Assembly: GCA_022784065.1 (NCBI GenBank)
Contig: JALFUO010000008.1
Span: 1-62,063, forward strand
From: Bacteroidales bacterium
GTDB taxonomy: Bacteria; Bacteroidota; Bacteroidia; Bacteroidales; Bacteroidaceae
Length of the DNA stretch: 62,063 bases
Reading direction: 5' to 3'
A program made the translations under genes and the position numbers. Within the stretch, counting starts at the first letter, position 1. Every line of letters starts with the position of its first letter. The notes under the pieces are model-generated. The model made no database searches, was not told the origin of the DNA, and saw only the letters and a program-made list of their open reading frames with translations. Shown here in pieces: positions 33,729 to 41,690 of the stretch.

Positions 33729-35030
33729 TTATTTTTCTCCAAGTTCTGCCTTGCGCATATTCTTGGCCATGTTGTTGAGTTTCTTTTGAGCTTGCTGTAT
33801 GCGGTTAGCCATTTCACGGATGCTGTCGCGCAGTTTTTCGTCATGGTTGCCCGCGCCCCATTGTTTGCGCAGGTTTTCCAGCAATTCCTGTTGGTTTTTG
33901 ATTTGCGACTGTATTTGCGCCAGGTCCGACGCTATAAGCCGTGCGGTGGGGCTTTTGAATTGGGCGAGCGAGGTGTAAACGATGTCATCGTTTATGATAA
34001 AGCGGTGAATCTTTGCCGTGCGGCTCGTTGCATCTGTCTCCATCGACTTGCGCAGGCGGTTGAAGGCGGCGTCGATTTGCGCAGTCTGTCCCTTTTGGCT
34101 TTCGGCAAGCGAGGCGATGCGTGCAGCGCGGCGCACTTGTTCCGCTTTGTCGTCGGCCAGCTGATAAGTGTCGCGCGCGCTATTCGGAATAAAGCGGTAG
34201 ATGCACACTTTCCCTTGCGGCTGGTTGCGGTCGGAGGCAAGGTAGCCAATGCCAAGTGTCTCGTCAATTACGCAGAAATAGTCGTTGGCAGGCGAGTTGA
34301 AGGGAAATCCCATATTTTCGGCTTTCAGGAAAGTTTTAGTCTCCGTGTCATAGCGCGTAACGAAGATGTCGTAGCCGCCGATAGCCTCTTCGTCGTCTTT
34401 GGCGAAATAGAGCGTGACGCCGTCGGCGAGCAGATATGGGAAGCATTGGTCGCCCTCAACGTCCGTCATACCGCTCAAAGGCTTAGGCTCTGTCCACCCG
34501 TCGCCGAGTTTGAAGGAAGAGGCGATGCGCTTCACACCGTCGGAGTCGGGATAGGCCAGCAGCAGTTTATCGCCAAATTGGTTTACATAGGCGGGAGCCG
34601 GGGCCAAATCGCGTGCCCAGGCGGCATTTTGCACGATGGCCGACAGCGCCGCCAGCCTGCCACATTCGGGCGAGAGCTGCATAGTACGGAGCACCTCCTT
34701 GCTGTCCACCACAGTGCTGTCGATAAACACCACGCGCTCCGTGCCGAGAAGCATTGACGCGCCGAGTTGCGACTTTTGCAGCAAGGCTTCTTCCTTTGTC
34801 ACGTCTGCCTCTGCTTTCTTTCCCTTTTCAATGGCCGTTTCGAGTTGCTTTATGGCTTCGTCGAAGGCATAGGCATTGAAGAGTTCCTTGGCTTTGGCCA
34901 ATTCTTCTTCTGAATTATGTGCCGTTTTCTTTGGCTTAATTTTTGCGCCGCGCCTTTGCGCATCGGTGGCGACGGGAATGAGCATTAAGGCAGCGGAGAT
35001 GAGTAACAAATATTTTGCGAGGCTTTTCAT
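33729..35030 (-). CDS. Secreted PD40 beta-propeller protein
   Basis: This 433-residue protein has a signal peptide (about 1-24, MKSLAKYLLLISAALMLIP). A helical TPR-like stretch follows (42-85, KELFNAYAFDEAIKQLETA). The middle holds WD40-like PD40 strands, with typical QCFPYLLADGVTLYFAKDD, GGYDIFVTRYD and GIGYLASDRN. The last 120 residues are predicted coiled coil (AQIQSQIKNQQELLENLRK). The TPR plus PD40 layout is seen in Bacteroidetes envelope and gliding/type IX-related proteins, but a specific role cannot be assigned. It probably resides in the periplasm. The nucleoside phosphorylase gene starts 12 bases downstream. Confidence 0.75.
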   Translation of the reverse strand: MKSLAKYLLLISAALMLIPVATDAQRRGAKIKPKKTAHNSEEELAKAKELFNAYAFDEAIKQLETAIEKGKKAEADVTKEEALLQKSQLGASMLLGTERVVFIDSTVVDSKEVLRTMQLSPECGRLAALSAIVQNAAWARDLAPAPAYVNQFGDKLLLAYPDSDGVKRIASSFKLGDGWTEPKPLSGMTDVEGDQCFPYLLADGVTLYFAKDDEEAIGGYDIFVTRYDTETKTFLKAENMGFPFNSPANDYFCVIDETLGIGYLASDRNQPQGKVCIYRFIPNSARDTYQLADDKAEQVRRAARIASLAESQKGQTAQIDAAFNRLRKSMETDATSRTAKIHRFIINDDIVYTSLAQFKSPTARLIASDLAQIQSQIKNQQELLENLRKQWGAGNHDEKLRDSIREMANRIQQAQKKLNNMAKNMRKAELGEK

Positions 35031-35133
35031 TATTTCGTGGAATGAGCGTTTGATAATATGTGCCTGTTGTTGAAATTTGCTTCAAAAGTACTTATTTATT
35101 GCGAATATCTTATATGAAAACCCCTATTTTATG

Positions 35134-35141
35134 TATTTTTG
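35134..35141 (+). promoter_or_regulatory. -7 element for the LysM/barrel gene pair
   Basis: TATTTTTG followed by C matches TAnnTTTG, 50 bases before the LysM gene start at 35192. Confidence 0.45.
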
Positions 35142-35191
35142 CAGGGATTTTAAACGATAGCAACGGATTTCGTCCAAGCCGTTAGGTTATT

Positions 35192-36814
35192 ATGACAACA
35201 AAAACGCACAGTTCTTCCACAGCCACGCTCCGGCGCGCGTCGCGCCGCGTGCTTGCGCTCGCCCTGTTATGCGCCTCGTTATTCGCAAACGCATGGGCGC
35301 AGACGCAGAAGGTGGTAACCCACGAGGTGAAAAAGGGGGAAACTTTATATAAGCTTTCCCATGATTACGGTGTCAGCATCGACGACATCATTGAGCGCAA
35401 CCCTATTCTCAAGTCTGCGCCGCTCAAAGCCGGGCAAACCCTCAGCATTGCCCTACCCCTTTCGGTAAGCAGCACGTCCGTTGGCGAAACCGCCTTGCCT
35501 GCGCCGTCCGGCGCCGCTACGACTGCCGCGCAGCAGCGCAGCCTGCCCATAAGCTATAAGGTCAAGAAGGACGAAACCCTTTGGGGCATTTCTCGCAACT
35601 TCGGCATCACGGTCGACGCGCTCATCGCTGCCAATCCTGAGATGCAAGAGCCTGGATATAAATTGAAAAAAGGACGAACTATCACAATCCCTGCCAATAA
35701 GCCCGCCCCTGCCGCCCCCGCCGCCAAAGGGCTTGCCTCTGTGCGCCTTTCTGTTATCATGCCCTTGCAAACTGGCGGCGTTGAGGCCAAGCGAAGCACG
35801 GAGTACATGCGCGGACTGCTCTTGGCCATGAAGCAACTCAAGCAACAAGGCCGAAACATCGTGCTCCACGTTTACGAGGAGCCGGCACAGGGCGAGAGCC
35901 TGCGCGGCGTGATGCAGCGCGTCAATGCGCAAGGTACCGACCTTATCATCGGTCCCGTTTATCCTAACCACTGGACGGAGGCTATTGCCTTGAGCCAATC
36001 AGACACCAAGATAGTAATACCTTTTTCTTCTAAGGTTCAGCAGATTGCCACCTGCCCGCGCCTCTTCATGCTCAACGCGCCGCAGCAGAACGAGGCCGCT
36101 ATGATTACAGATCTCGTTGCGTCGAGCTTCCACAAGGACAATACCCATTTCATTTTCCTTAAACATAGCGTGGGCGATGCCGCGGCCGATAAGCAAAGCG
36201 TTGCGTCGGCGCTTACGTGGCGGGCGGTTGCCGACGGTTACAAACATATCGCGCTGCCTTCGCAGGCAGAACTCCAGGTCGTGAAAAACGCGATAAAGAA
36301 AGGCATGTTCAACCTGCTGGTGACGGACGCCTCCGACGCCGAAACGCAGCAGCGCATGCAGAGCATGGTCACCGCGCTGCGCCAAACGCTGCCCTCGGGC
36401 ACTACCCTCGCGCTGCTGGGCTACGAAACTTGGCTCGACCGCGCAAGCACTGATTCCGCCCTGCGCAACGGGCTCTACTCTTCCGACACCTACGTGGCCG
36501 CCACGGCTTTCTATTATCCCTACACCTCGGCCGCCATGGCTTTTGAGGCGGACTATAAAAAGTGGTTCGGTGCAAACCTCCTTGCCGTTACGCCGCGCAT
36601 GGCTCCGCTCGGCTACGACACAGCTCTTGCCTTCGTCAACGGGCTCGCCACATACGGAAAGTCCTACGCCGCACAGCGCCAGCCGCTCTCTTTCCTGCAA
36701 AGCGACCTCCGCTTCTCCAAAGTGTCCGAACAAGGCGGCTACGTGAGTCAAAGCGCATGGCTCATACACTATAAACCCAATATGCAAATAGATAAAATCG
36801 CCAAAACGCGATGA
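35192..36814 (+). CDS. LysM plus PBP1-like binding-domain protein
   Basis: This 540-residue exported protein has a signal peptide ending at NAWA (about residue 36). Two LysM domains follow, at about 44-88 (HEVKKGETLYKLSHDYGVS) and 122-167 (YKVKKDETLWGISRNFGIT), which bind peptidoglycan. The rest, from about 183, resembles a type I periplasmic binding fold (RLSVIMPLQTGG, GTDLIIGPVYP, IVIPFSS). This layout is a known Bacteroidales architecture; the ligand is not known. It overlaps the next gene by four bases (ATGA), so it is translationally coupled to the outer-membrane barrel gene. It may link the cell wall to the outer membrane, which is inference. Confidence 0.85.
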   Translation: MTTKTHSSSTATLRRASRRVLALALLCASLFANAWAQTQKVVTHEVKKGETLYKLSHDYGVSIDDIIERNPILKSAPLKAGQTLSIALPLSVSSTSVGETALPAPSGAATTAAQQRSLPISYKVKKDETLWGISRNFGITVDALIAANPEMQEPGYKLKKGRTITIPANKPAPAAPAAKGLASVRLSVIMPLQTGGVEAKRSTEYMRGLLLAMKQLKQQGRNIVLHVYEEPAQGESLRGVMQRVNAQGTDLIIGPVYPNHWTEAIALSQSDTKIVIPFSSKVQQIATCPRLFMLNAPQQNEAAMITDLVASSFHKDNTHFIFLKHSVGDAAADKQSVASALTWRAVADGYKHIALPSQAELQVVKNAIKKGMFNLLVTDASDAETQQRMQSMVTALRQTLPSGTTLALLGYETWLDRASTDSALRNGLYSSDTYVAATAFYYPYTSAAMAFEADYKKWFGANLLAVTPRMAPLGYDTALAFVNGLATYGKSYAAQRQPLSFLQSDLRFSKVSEQGGYVSQSAWLIHYKPNMQIDKIAKTR

Positions 36815-37566
36815 TACGCTTTTCCTCCACAATCCTTAAAACGCTACTCGCTATTGCCTTTTTCGCCCTTCCCGCGCTCCTTTCGGCTCAGGTGGGCTCG
36901 GCTCGCCGCGCCATGGCCTTGGGCGTAAACGGCGGCGTGGTGCTCAACACCGTAGGGTTCGACCCGACAGTGAAGCAGGCGATGCACCTCGGTCCTACTT
37001 TCGGCCTTACTTTCCGCATGACGAGCGAGAAATATTTCAAGTCGCTCTGCGCCCTGCAGATAGAACTCAACTATGCGCAACTTGGGTGGAAGGAAGAAGT
37101 GCTCAACGGCAATGGCGAGCCTCTGCCCGACACGTATTCGCGCAACATGAACTACCTTCAGCTGCCATTCCTCGCGCGAATGGGTTGGGGCAAGGAGAAA
37201 AACGGCTTTCTGGGCTTTATCCTCGCCGGCCCGCAGGTGGGCTATTGTTTTAGCGAGGCTTCACAGCGCAGTTCGACGTGGACTTTGGACACCGCCACCG
37301 GCCTGCCCGACCGCCCCAACGGGCTCTGCGCGCAATACGACTTGGGCGTGCAGCGGCGCATCGACTACGGCATTACTGCCGGCGCGGGTCTGGAACTTAG
37401 CACGAAGATAGGCCATTTCGTATTGGAAGGCCGATATTATTATGGCCTTGGAGATTTCTACAACAACGCCAAGAAGGACGTCTTCGGCCGAAGCAACAAC
37501 AACACAATTGCGGTGAAATTCACCTATCTCTTTGATGTGCGCAAAGAATATTCCGACATCAAATAG
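36811..37566 (+). CDS. Outer-membrane beta-barrel protein, PorT-like family
   Basis: This 251-residue protein has a signal peptide (about 1-26, ending LLSAQ) and alternating strands typical of small barrels (LGVNGGVVLNTVGF, ALQIELNYAQLGW, FVLEGRYYYGLGDF, TIAVKFTYLFDV). It ends in an aromatic/hydrophobic strand near the C-terminus, as barrels do. PorT-family barrels in this phylum have 8 strands and act in secretion or surface assembly, but function here is open. The start overlaps the stop of the LysM gene, so the pair is one unit. Confidence 0.85.
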   Translation: MIRFSSTILKTLLAIAFFALPALLSAQVGSARRAMALGVNGGVVLNTVGFDPTVKQAMHLGPTFGLTFRMTSEKYFKSLCALQIELNYAQLGWKEEVLNGNGEPLPDTYSRNMNYLQLPFLARMGWGKEKNGFLGFILAGPQVGYCFSEASQRSSTWTLDTATGLPDRPNGLCAQYDLGVQRRIDYGITAGAGLELSTKIGHFVLEGRYYYGLGDFYNNAKKDVFGRSNNNTIAVKFTYLFDVRKEYSDIK

Positions 37567-37735
37567 GCGCAAATTCATCGCCGTGCGCCGCCTCCATCTG
37601 CCCGACGGCACGGTGCTGCCCATGCAAGTTGTCGAGTGCGACAGCGCGGGCACTCCCCTCGCCTACCATGCTCTTCGCGGCGAGGAGGCTTTTACGGAAT
37701 GGCGCGGCGGCGATTTTTATTGGGGCGGACAGTAG
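37535..37735 (+). CDS. Small hypothetical protein overlapping the barrel gene
   Basis: This 66-residue frame begins at ATG 37535 (another ATG is one codon upstream), inside the last 32 bases of the barrel gene. Its core, VRRLHLPDGTVLPMQVVECD followed by FTEWRGGDFYW, has the look of a real small protein. I recall similar short Bacteroidales proteins with a late (P/A)FTEW motif. No other start fits the conserved-looking part. It is followed by a 14-bp-stem hairpin, consistent with being the last gene of the LysM-barrel transcript. Function unknown. Confidence 0.5.
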   Translation: MCAKNIPTSNRRKFIAVRRLHLPDGTVLPMQVVECDSAGTPLAYHALRGEEAFTEWRGGDFYWGGQ

Positions 37736-37758
37736 TTTATTACGTATATTAGGAGTCA

Positions 37759-37796
37759 CGCCCATATATGATTGCCGCAACCATCATATATGGGCG
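37759..37796 (+). terminator. Hairpin ending the LysM/barrel transcript
   Basis: CGCCCATATATGAT (37759-37772) pairs perfectly with ATCATATATGGGCG (37783-37796) around a 10-base loop. There is no T-run. Confidence 0.6.
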
Positions 37797-37839
37797 CAAA
37801 TAGTATCTGCGCAGACTGTATCAATTATCTCCGAGAAAG

Positions 37840-38066
37840 TTTTTACTATCTCGGAGATATTTTTTACTATCAGCAAGATATTTTTTACTATCCTATAAGA
37901 AAAAGTTTATTACAAACTTTGTAACACGCATTACAAAGTTTGTAACATGTGTTAGCAAGTTTGTAACAGCCGTTACAAAGTTTGTAACAAAAAATATCAG
38001 GCAGATAATGGAAATTATCTCCGTGATAATGGAATTTATCTCCGTGATAATGGAAATTATCTCCGT
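37840..38066. repeat. Three adjacent arrays of short palindromes, each with a 21-bp period
   Basis: Array 1 (37840-37902) is three 21-base units TTTTTACTATC plus a variable half. Array 2 (37910-37993) is four 21-base units around TTACAAAGTTTGTAACA. Array 3 (38004-38066) is three 21-base units of GATAATGGAAATTATCTCC. The units of arrays 2 and 3 are themselves palindromic. TCTGCGCAGAC occurs at 37805 on one side and twice, at 38081 and 38103, on the other. The region separates convergent genes and is AT-rich. Minus-strand frames through it give only hydrophobic heptad peptides and are interrupted in array 1, so I read it as non-coding. Confidence 0.85.
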
Positions 38067-38170
38067 GATAATAAAAAAAATCTGCGCAGACAAGAAAAAA
38101 TGTCTGCGCAGACAGCAAAGATGATCTTAGTGAAAACTATTTGGTTGTATGAGATATGTATATGATTAAA

Positions 38171-38212
38171 GTGTTAAGTGCCTGGAAGGCCAGCCTTCCA
38201 GGCACTTAACAC
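38171..38212. repeat. 42-bp perfect palindrome with the TGCCTGGAAGGC core
   Basis: Arms GTGTTAAGTGCCTGGAAGGC (38171-38190) and its exact complement (38193-38212) enclose two bases. The core is the same word that marks the repeat units at 12606-12926. On the minus strand it lies 35 bases past the GH20 stop and could end that transcript. Confidence 0.85.
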
Positions 38213-38247
38213 CGAATAAAGCGGAATGTCTATATGATAGTAAAATC

Positions 38248-39843
38248 CTACTTACCAGATAGTTCAAACGGCACGCGGAAGGAAACGCCGAGGCGCATAA
38301 GTTCGTCGAGATTTGGATAGAGGCGCTGCGTGAAGTCCGCCCACTCGCGCCGCTCCATTTGCGTCCAGCCTGCCTCTGCCAGGGCCAAGGCGCGGGGATA
38401 AGCCATGTAGGTCACGCGGTTTATGTCGGGCATCGCCTCTGCCCAGAGCGTGCCCATCACGCCCCATACGTGCGCCTGCTCTTCTGCCGTACGGCCGTAG
38501 CCGGGGTCGAAGCGATAGGTTTGTTCGAGCGTGGTGATGGGCATTCCCCAGTTGTTGTATTCCGGCAGGTCGTGGTGCATTTGCGGGTAGTCGAGGTAAG
38601 CGTGCTCGCCCGGTGCCATAATTAGCCTGTGCCCGCTCTTCGCCGTGAGGGAAAGGCAGGTAGGCGTTAAACCTCCGCGCCAACTAACCAGCGTAACGTC
38701 TTGTGGATAAGGGAAAAGGTAGTCATCGGCGGGCGGATATATATTGTTTAGTTCGCACCACATAATCGGCTTTTTGCCGGTAGCACGCACGGAAGAGAGT
38801 ATGCGTTCGAAGAAGGGAATCATCAGTTGCGAGGCCCGCTCGTAACCTTTTTGCTCCATTATGGCGCGGCAGCGCGGACACTTCTCCCAGTTGGCAGGCA
38901 CTGCTGCCTCGTCGCCGCCGAGATGGATATACTGGGAGGGAAAGAGCGCGGCAACTTCGCGGAGAATATTGTCGTAGACCGTATAGACCGTGTCGTTGGC
39001 AGCGCAGAGCATGCGGTTTACCGTCTCGCCCACCTTAATCGGCGCGTTTCGCAAGTGCGTGCAACCCAGTTCGGGATATACAGACAAGAAGGCGGCGGTA
39101 TGGCCGGGAATGTCGAGTTCGGGTATCACGTCGATATAATGCTCGGCGGCATATGCCACGATTTCGCGGACGTCGGCGGCAGAGTACGACTGCTTGCCTG
39201 CCAGCTGCGGATAGCCTTTCAAGGCGAGGCGCCAGCCTTGGTCGTCGGTTAGGTGCAACTGCAAAGCATTATACTTATATTTCGCCATTACTTCAATAAA
39301 TCGCTTCACGTCCTTGACCGGCAGAAAGTTACGTGCAGGGTCAATCATCAGCGCACGCAGGGCGAAGCGCGGGGCATCGTCGATTTTCACCGAGGGAACG
39401 CGGCCGAGTTCCGCTTCGTGCGGGTCGGCGAGCAGCAGTTGGTTGAGCGTCATCACGCCGCGGAATACGGCGGCTGGCGTTGCGCCCGTAATGGCTAGGC
39501 CTTTCTTTGAAACTGCCACGCGATAGTGCTCCGCGCCTTGGAGGGCGGTGTCGATGGCGAGTGTGATGCTGCCTTTCGTGCCTTTCGGGCTCAGGGCGAT
39601 ATCCATGCCCGTGCGCTCTTTAAGCATGCGGCGCAGCGCATCGGCGGCAGGGCGCAGCAGAGCGGTGTCGGCGGAGATAAACGACTTTTCTTGGGAAATC
39701 ACAAAAGGTGCTGCGGCATCCTGCACAAAACTGTTGGGCATTGGGATGAACGGCGGCACCTTTGAGGCGGCACGCATCGGGGCTGCTGCCAACGTGAGCA
39801 GCAAGCCGGCGATTAGCCGCCAGGAGAAACGGCGGAATGTCAT
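38248..39843 (-). CDS. Secreted beta-N-acetylhexosaminidase (GH20)
   Basis: GH20 enzymes release terminal GlcNAc or GalNAc from glycans by substrate-assisted catalysis. The 531-residue protein has a signal peptide (about 1-25, MTFRRFSWRLIAGLLL). A GH20b N-terminal domain follows, then the catalytic barrel, starting near ALMIDPARNFLPVKDVKRFI. HLGGDEAAV near residue 306 has the Asp-Glu catalytic pair. WGVMGTLWAEAM supplies a conserved Trp lining the pocket. There is no added carbohydrate-binding domain. It probably works in the periplasm or outer surface on host or wall glycans, which is inferred. Confidence 0.93.
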   Translation of the reverse strand: MTFRRFSWRLIAGLLLTLAAAPMRAASKVPPFIPMPNSFVQDAAAPFVISQEKSFISADTALLRPAADALRRMLKERTGMDIALSPKGTKGSITLAIDTALQGAEHYRVAVSKKGLAITGATPAAVFRGVMTLNQLLLADPHEAELGRVPSVKIDDAPRFALRALMIDPARNFLPVKDVKRFIEVMAKYKYNALQLHLTDDQGWRLALKGYPQLAGKQSYSAADVREIVAYAAEHYIDVIPELDIPGHTAAFLSVYPELGCTHLRNAPIKVGETVNRMLCAANDTVYTVYDNILREVAALFPSQYIHLGGDEAAVPANWEKCPRCRAIMEQKGYERASQLMIPFFERILSSVRATGKKPIMWCELNNIYPPADDYLFPYPQDVTLVSWRGGLTPTCLSLTAKSGHRLIMAPGEHAYLDYPQMHHDLPEYNNWGMPITTLEQTYRFDPGYGRTAEEQAHVWGVMGTLWAEAMPDINRVTYMAYPRALALAEAGWTQMERREWADFTQRLYPNLDELMRLGVSFRVPFELSGK

Positions 39844-39879
39844 GTGTTGCGTATTAGAATTTATCGGTTGAATTAGATT

Positions 39880-39920
39880 GAACCGCTAACATTAGAGGAT
39901 AAATAAGTAATTAGCGGTTC
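39880..39920 (-). terminator. Terminator between panD and the GH20 gene
   Basis: GAACCGCTAA (39880-39889) pairs with TTAGCGGTTC (39911-39920). Outer GGTTGAA and TTCAACC words extend the pairing. Confidence 0.6.
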
Positions 39921-39952
39921 TTTCAACCAACAGGTTGTAAGATTAAAGCAGA

Positions 39953-40306
39953 TTAGTCGAGGCTGTTATTGTTTGCGCCATCGGGAAATACGATTTTCGG
40001 CTCAAACGTAGCGGCCTCTTCGGGCGACATGGCGGCGTAAGCCATAATGATTACCTCGTCGCCGGGCTGGAACTTGCGGGCTGCGGCGCCATTGAGGCAG
40101 ATGCAGCCCGAGCGGCGCGGGCCGCGAATAACGTAGGTCTCGATGCGCTCGCCGTTGTTGTTGTTCACCACGTGTACGTGCTCGCCCGCCAGGAGTCCGG
40201 CGGCGTCCATCAGGTCTTCGTCGATGGTGATGCTGCCCATATAGTGAAGATTGGCTTCAGTGACGCGGGCGCAATGTATTTTAGACTTCAAGATGCTAAG
40301 TAACAT
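39953..40306 (-). CDS. panD: Aspartate 1-decarboxylase proenzyme
   Basis: PanD makes beta-alanine from aspartate for pantothenate. The chain of 117 residues is self-cleaved between Gly24 and Ser25 in YMGSITID, leaving a pyruvoyl group on Ser25. Conserved [10 protein letters not shown] and [20 protein letters not shown] are present. It follows panC in the same direction, with a long imperfect hairpin between them, so it is likely the second gene of a panC-panD unit. Confidence 0.95.
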   Translation of the reverse strand: MLLSILKSKIHCARVTEANLHYMGSITIDEDLMDAAGLLAGEHVHVVNNNNGERIETYVIRGPRRSGCICLNGAAARKFQPGDEVIIMAYAAMSPEEAATFEPKIVFPDGANNNSLD

Positions 40307-40322
40307 ATAAATCTTCGTTTAT

Positions 40323-40433
40323 TAGTAGACGAGTTCACAAGTAAACGAGTAGACGAGACAGATTTGTCTTGCAAACTATATTTTATATGGTAACTTGTCT
40401 TGTTTACTTGTCTACTTGTTTACTTGTTTACTA
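40323..40433. repeat. Long imperfect hairpin of GTAGACGAG/GTAAACAAG words, copy 1
   Basis: A 38-base left arm (40323-40360, TAGTAGACGAGTTCACAAG...) pairs imperfectly with a 38-base right arm (40396-40433, ending TTTACTTGTTTACTA). The arms are made of short degenerate repeats of eight bases. The element sits between panC and panD. Confidence 0.8.
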
Positions 40434-40443
40434 AAATAGTTGG

Positions 40444-41301
40444 TTACTTTTTGAAACAAATATTATCAATCAGGCGGATAGGCTTCGCGCCGCAGTAGAC
40501 CGTGATGCAGCCCACGACATAAGGCGCGTCGTCCCACGAACGGACGCTTTGCAGCGTCGTGCCGTCCACGATTTCAAAGTATTCCACTTCGAGCCCTTCT
40601 ATGGCATTGAGCGTAGAGACTACGTAGTCGTGCGTCTCTGCCACGGTGTGCGCCTTGGCGAAGTCCTGCGCTGCGAAGAGCGTTTTGGAGATATTCACGG
40701 CAGTTGCCTTTTCGTCGGGCGAGAGCAGCGTGTTGCGCGAGGAAAGCGCGAGGCCGCTCGGTTCGCGCACGATGGGGCAGGAAACGATTTCCAAGGAAAG
40801 GCGCAGGTGGCGCACCATAGCGCGGATTACGGCGATTTGCTGAAAATCTTTCTCGCCGAAATAGGCGCGGTCGGGGGCGACGATGTCAAAGAGTTTGCTC
40901 ACGATTTGGCAAACTCCGTTGAAATGGCCCGGGCGGCGCGGCCCTTCCATGACGGTGTCGATAGGCGGGAAAGAGAAAACGCGGGTGTCCGGCTCGGGAT
41001 ATATATCCTCGGGCGTGGGGGCAAATACGTAGTCCGCGCCGAGTTCCTCGAGCAGGCGGCAGTCAGCCTCAAGCGTGCGCGGATAATTTTTAAGGTCTGT
41101 GGGATCGTTGAATTGGGTGGGATTTACAAAGACGCTGACCACGGTTACATCGTTTTCTTTAACCGAGCGTCTGACGAGCGAGGCATGACCCTCGTGGAGC
41201 GCGCCCATTGTAGGCACGAGGCCCACCGTGAGATTGGCGCCGGCACGCAGTGCCGCCATTGCCGCACGCATGTCGCTTTGAGTGGTAAGAATATTCATCA
41301 T
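40444..41301 (-). CDS. panC: Pantothenate synthetase
   Basis: PanC joins pantoate and beta-alanine using ATP. The 285-residue protein has the HIGH-like motif in [14 protein letters not shown] (30-43), [13 protein letters not shown], the block YFGEKDFQQ (near 149-157) and [10 protein letters not shown], which carries the KMSKS-equivalent region. Two ATG codons open the frame; either start is possible. It lies upstream of panD. The gene panB is not in the window. Confidence 0.95.
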   Translation of the reverse strand: MMNILTTQSDMRAAMAALRAGANLTVGLVPTMGALHEGHASLVRRSVKENDVTVVSVFVNPTQFNDPTDLKNYPRTLEADCRLLEELGADYVFAPTPEDIYPEPDTRVFSFPPIDTVMEGPRRPGHFNGVCQIVSKLFDIVAPDRAYFGEKDFQQIAVIRAMVRHLRLSLEIVSCPIVREPSGLALSSRNTLLSPDEKATAVNISKTLFAAQDFAKAHTVAETHDYVVSTLNAIEGLEVEYFEIVDGTTLQSVRSWDDAPYVVGCITVYCGAKPIRLIDNICFKK

Positions 41302-41373
41302 AAATAAATCCTTAGTAAAGGAGTTGGCAAGCTGGCAAAGTAAACAAAGCTATATTGTGTTGCCGATGCCGGC

Positions 41374-41412
41374 CTGTCTCGTCTACTCGTTTACTCGTAA
41401 ACTAGTTTACTT
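41374..41412. repeat. Half copy of the GTAGACGAG hairpin
   Basis: TGTCTCGTCTACTCGTTTAC and following words resemble the right arm of the element at 40396-40433. A weak left partner (AAAGTAAACAAAG) is near 41336. The rest of 41302-41690 holds a promoter and otherwise nothing I can identify. Confidence 0.6.
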
Positions 41413-41573
41413 ACACATTATATATATAATATGTATCGCCTTAACGGTTTCGGGGTGCAAAATAACAGATTATTTGCCACATATCACGTATGAAAATCGC
41501 AGAAAAACTGATTTTTTAACAAAATGCACGCCTTAACGGAGAATTACGGCGGGCATCAAACGAAAAAAAATCG

Positions 41574-41581
41574 TAACTTTG
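41574..41581 (+). promoter_or_regulatory. -7 promoter element for the GT5-like/DUF4270 genes
   Basis: TAACTTTG followed by C is an exact TAnnTTTG match. It lies 109 bases before the GT5-like start at 41691. Confidence 0.5.
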
Positions 41582-41690
41582 CAAGCGGAAACATAGGCAA
41601 AGCGCAATTTTCCTTATAAGATAATTAATGTGGCACAAGCTAAACTCAATTTGACCGAGTAAGCGCTTTGCTATAATCAAAACCTTAATA

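Noticed and set aside
37760-38114. CRISPR array
   Set aside because: The repeats are 21 bp head to tail without unique spacers, and no cas genes are present.
37888-38118. Minus-strand frames of 76 and 66 codons with heptad repeats over the 21-bp arrays
   Set aside because: 21 is a multiple of 3, so any tandem 21-mer gives heptads. The first array contains stops, and no start or promoter is apparent.
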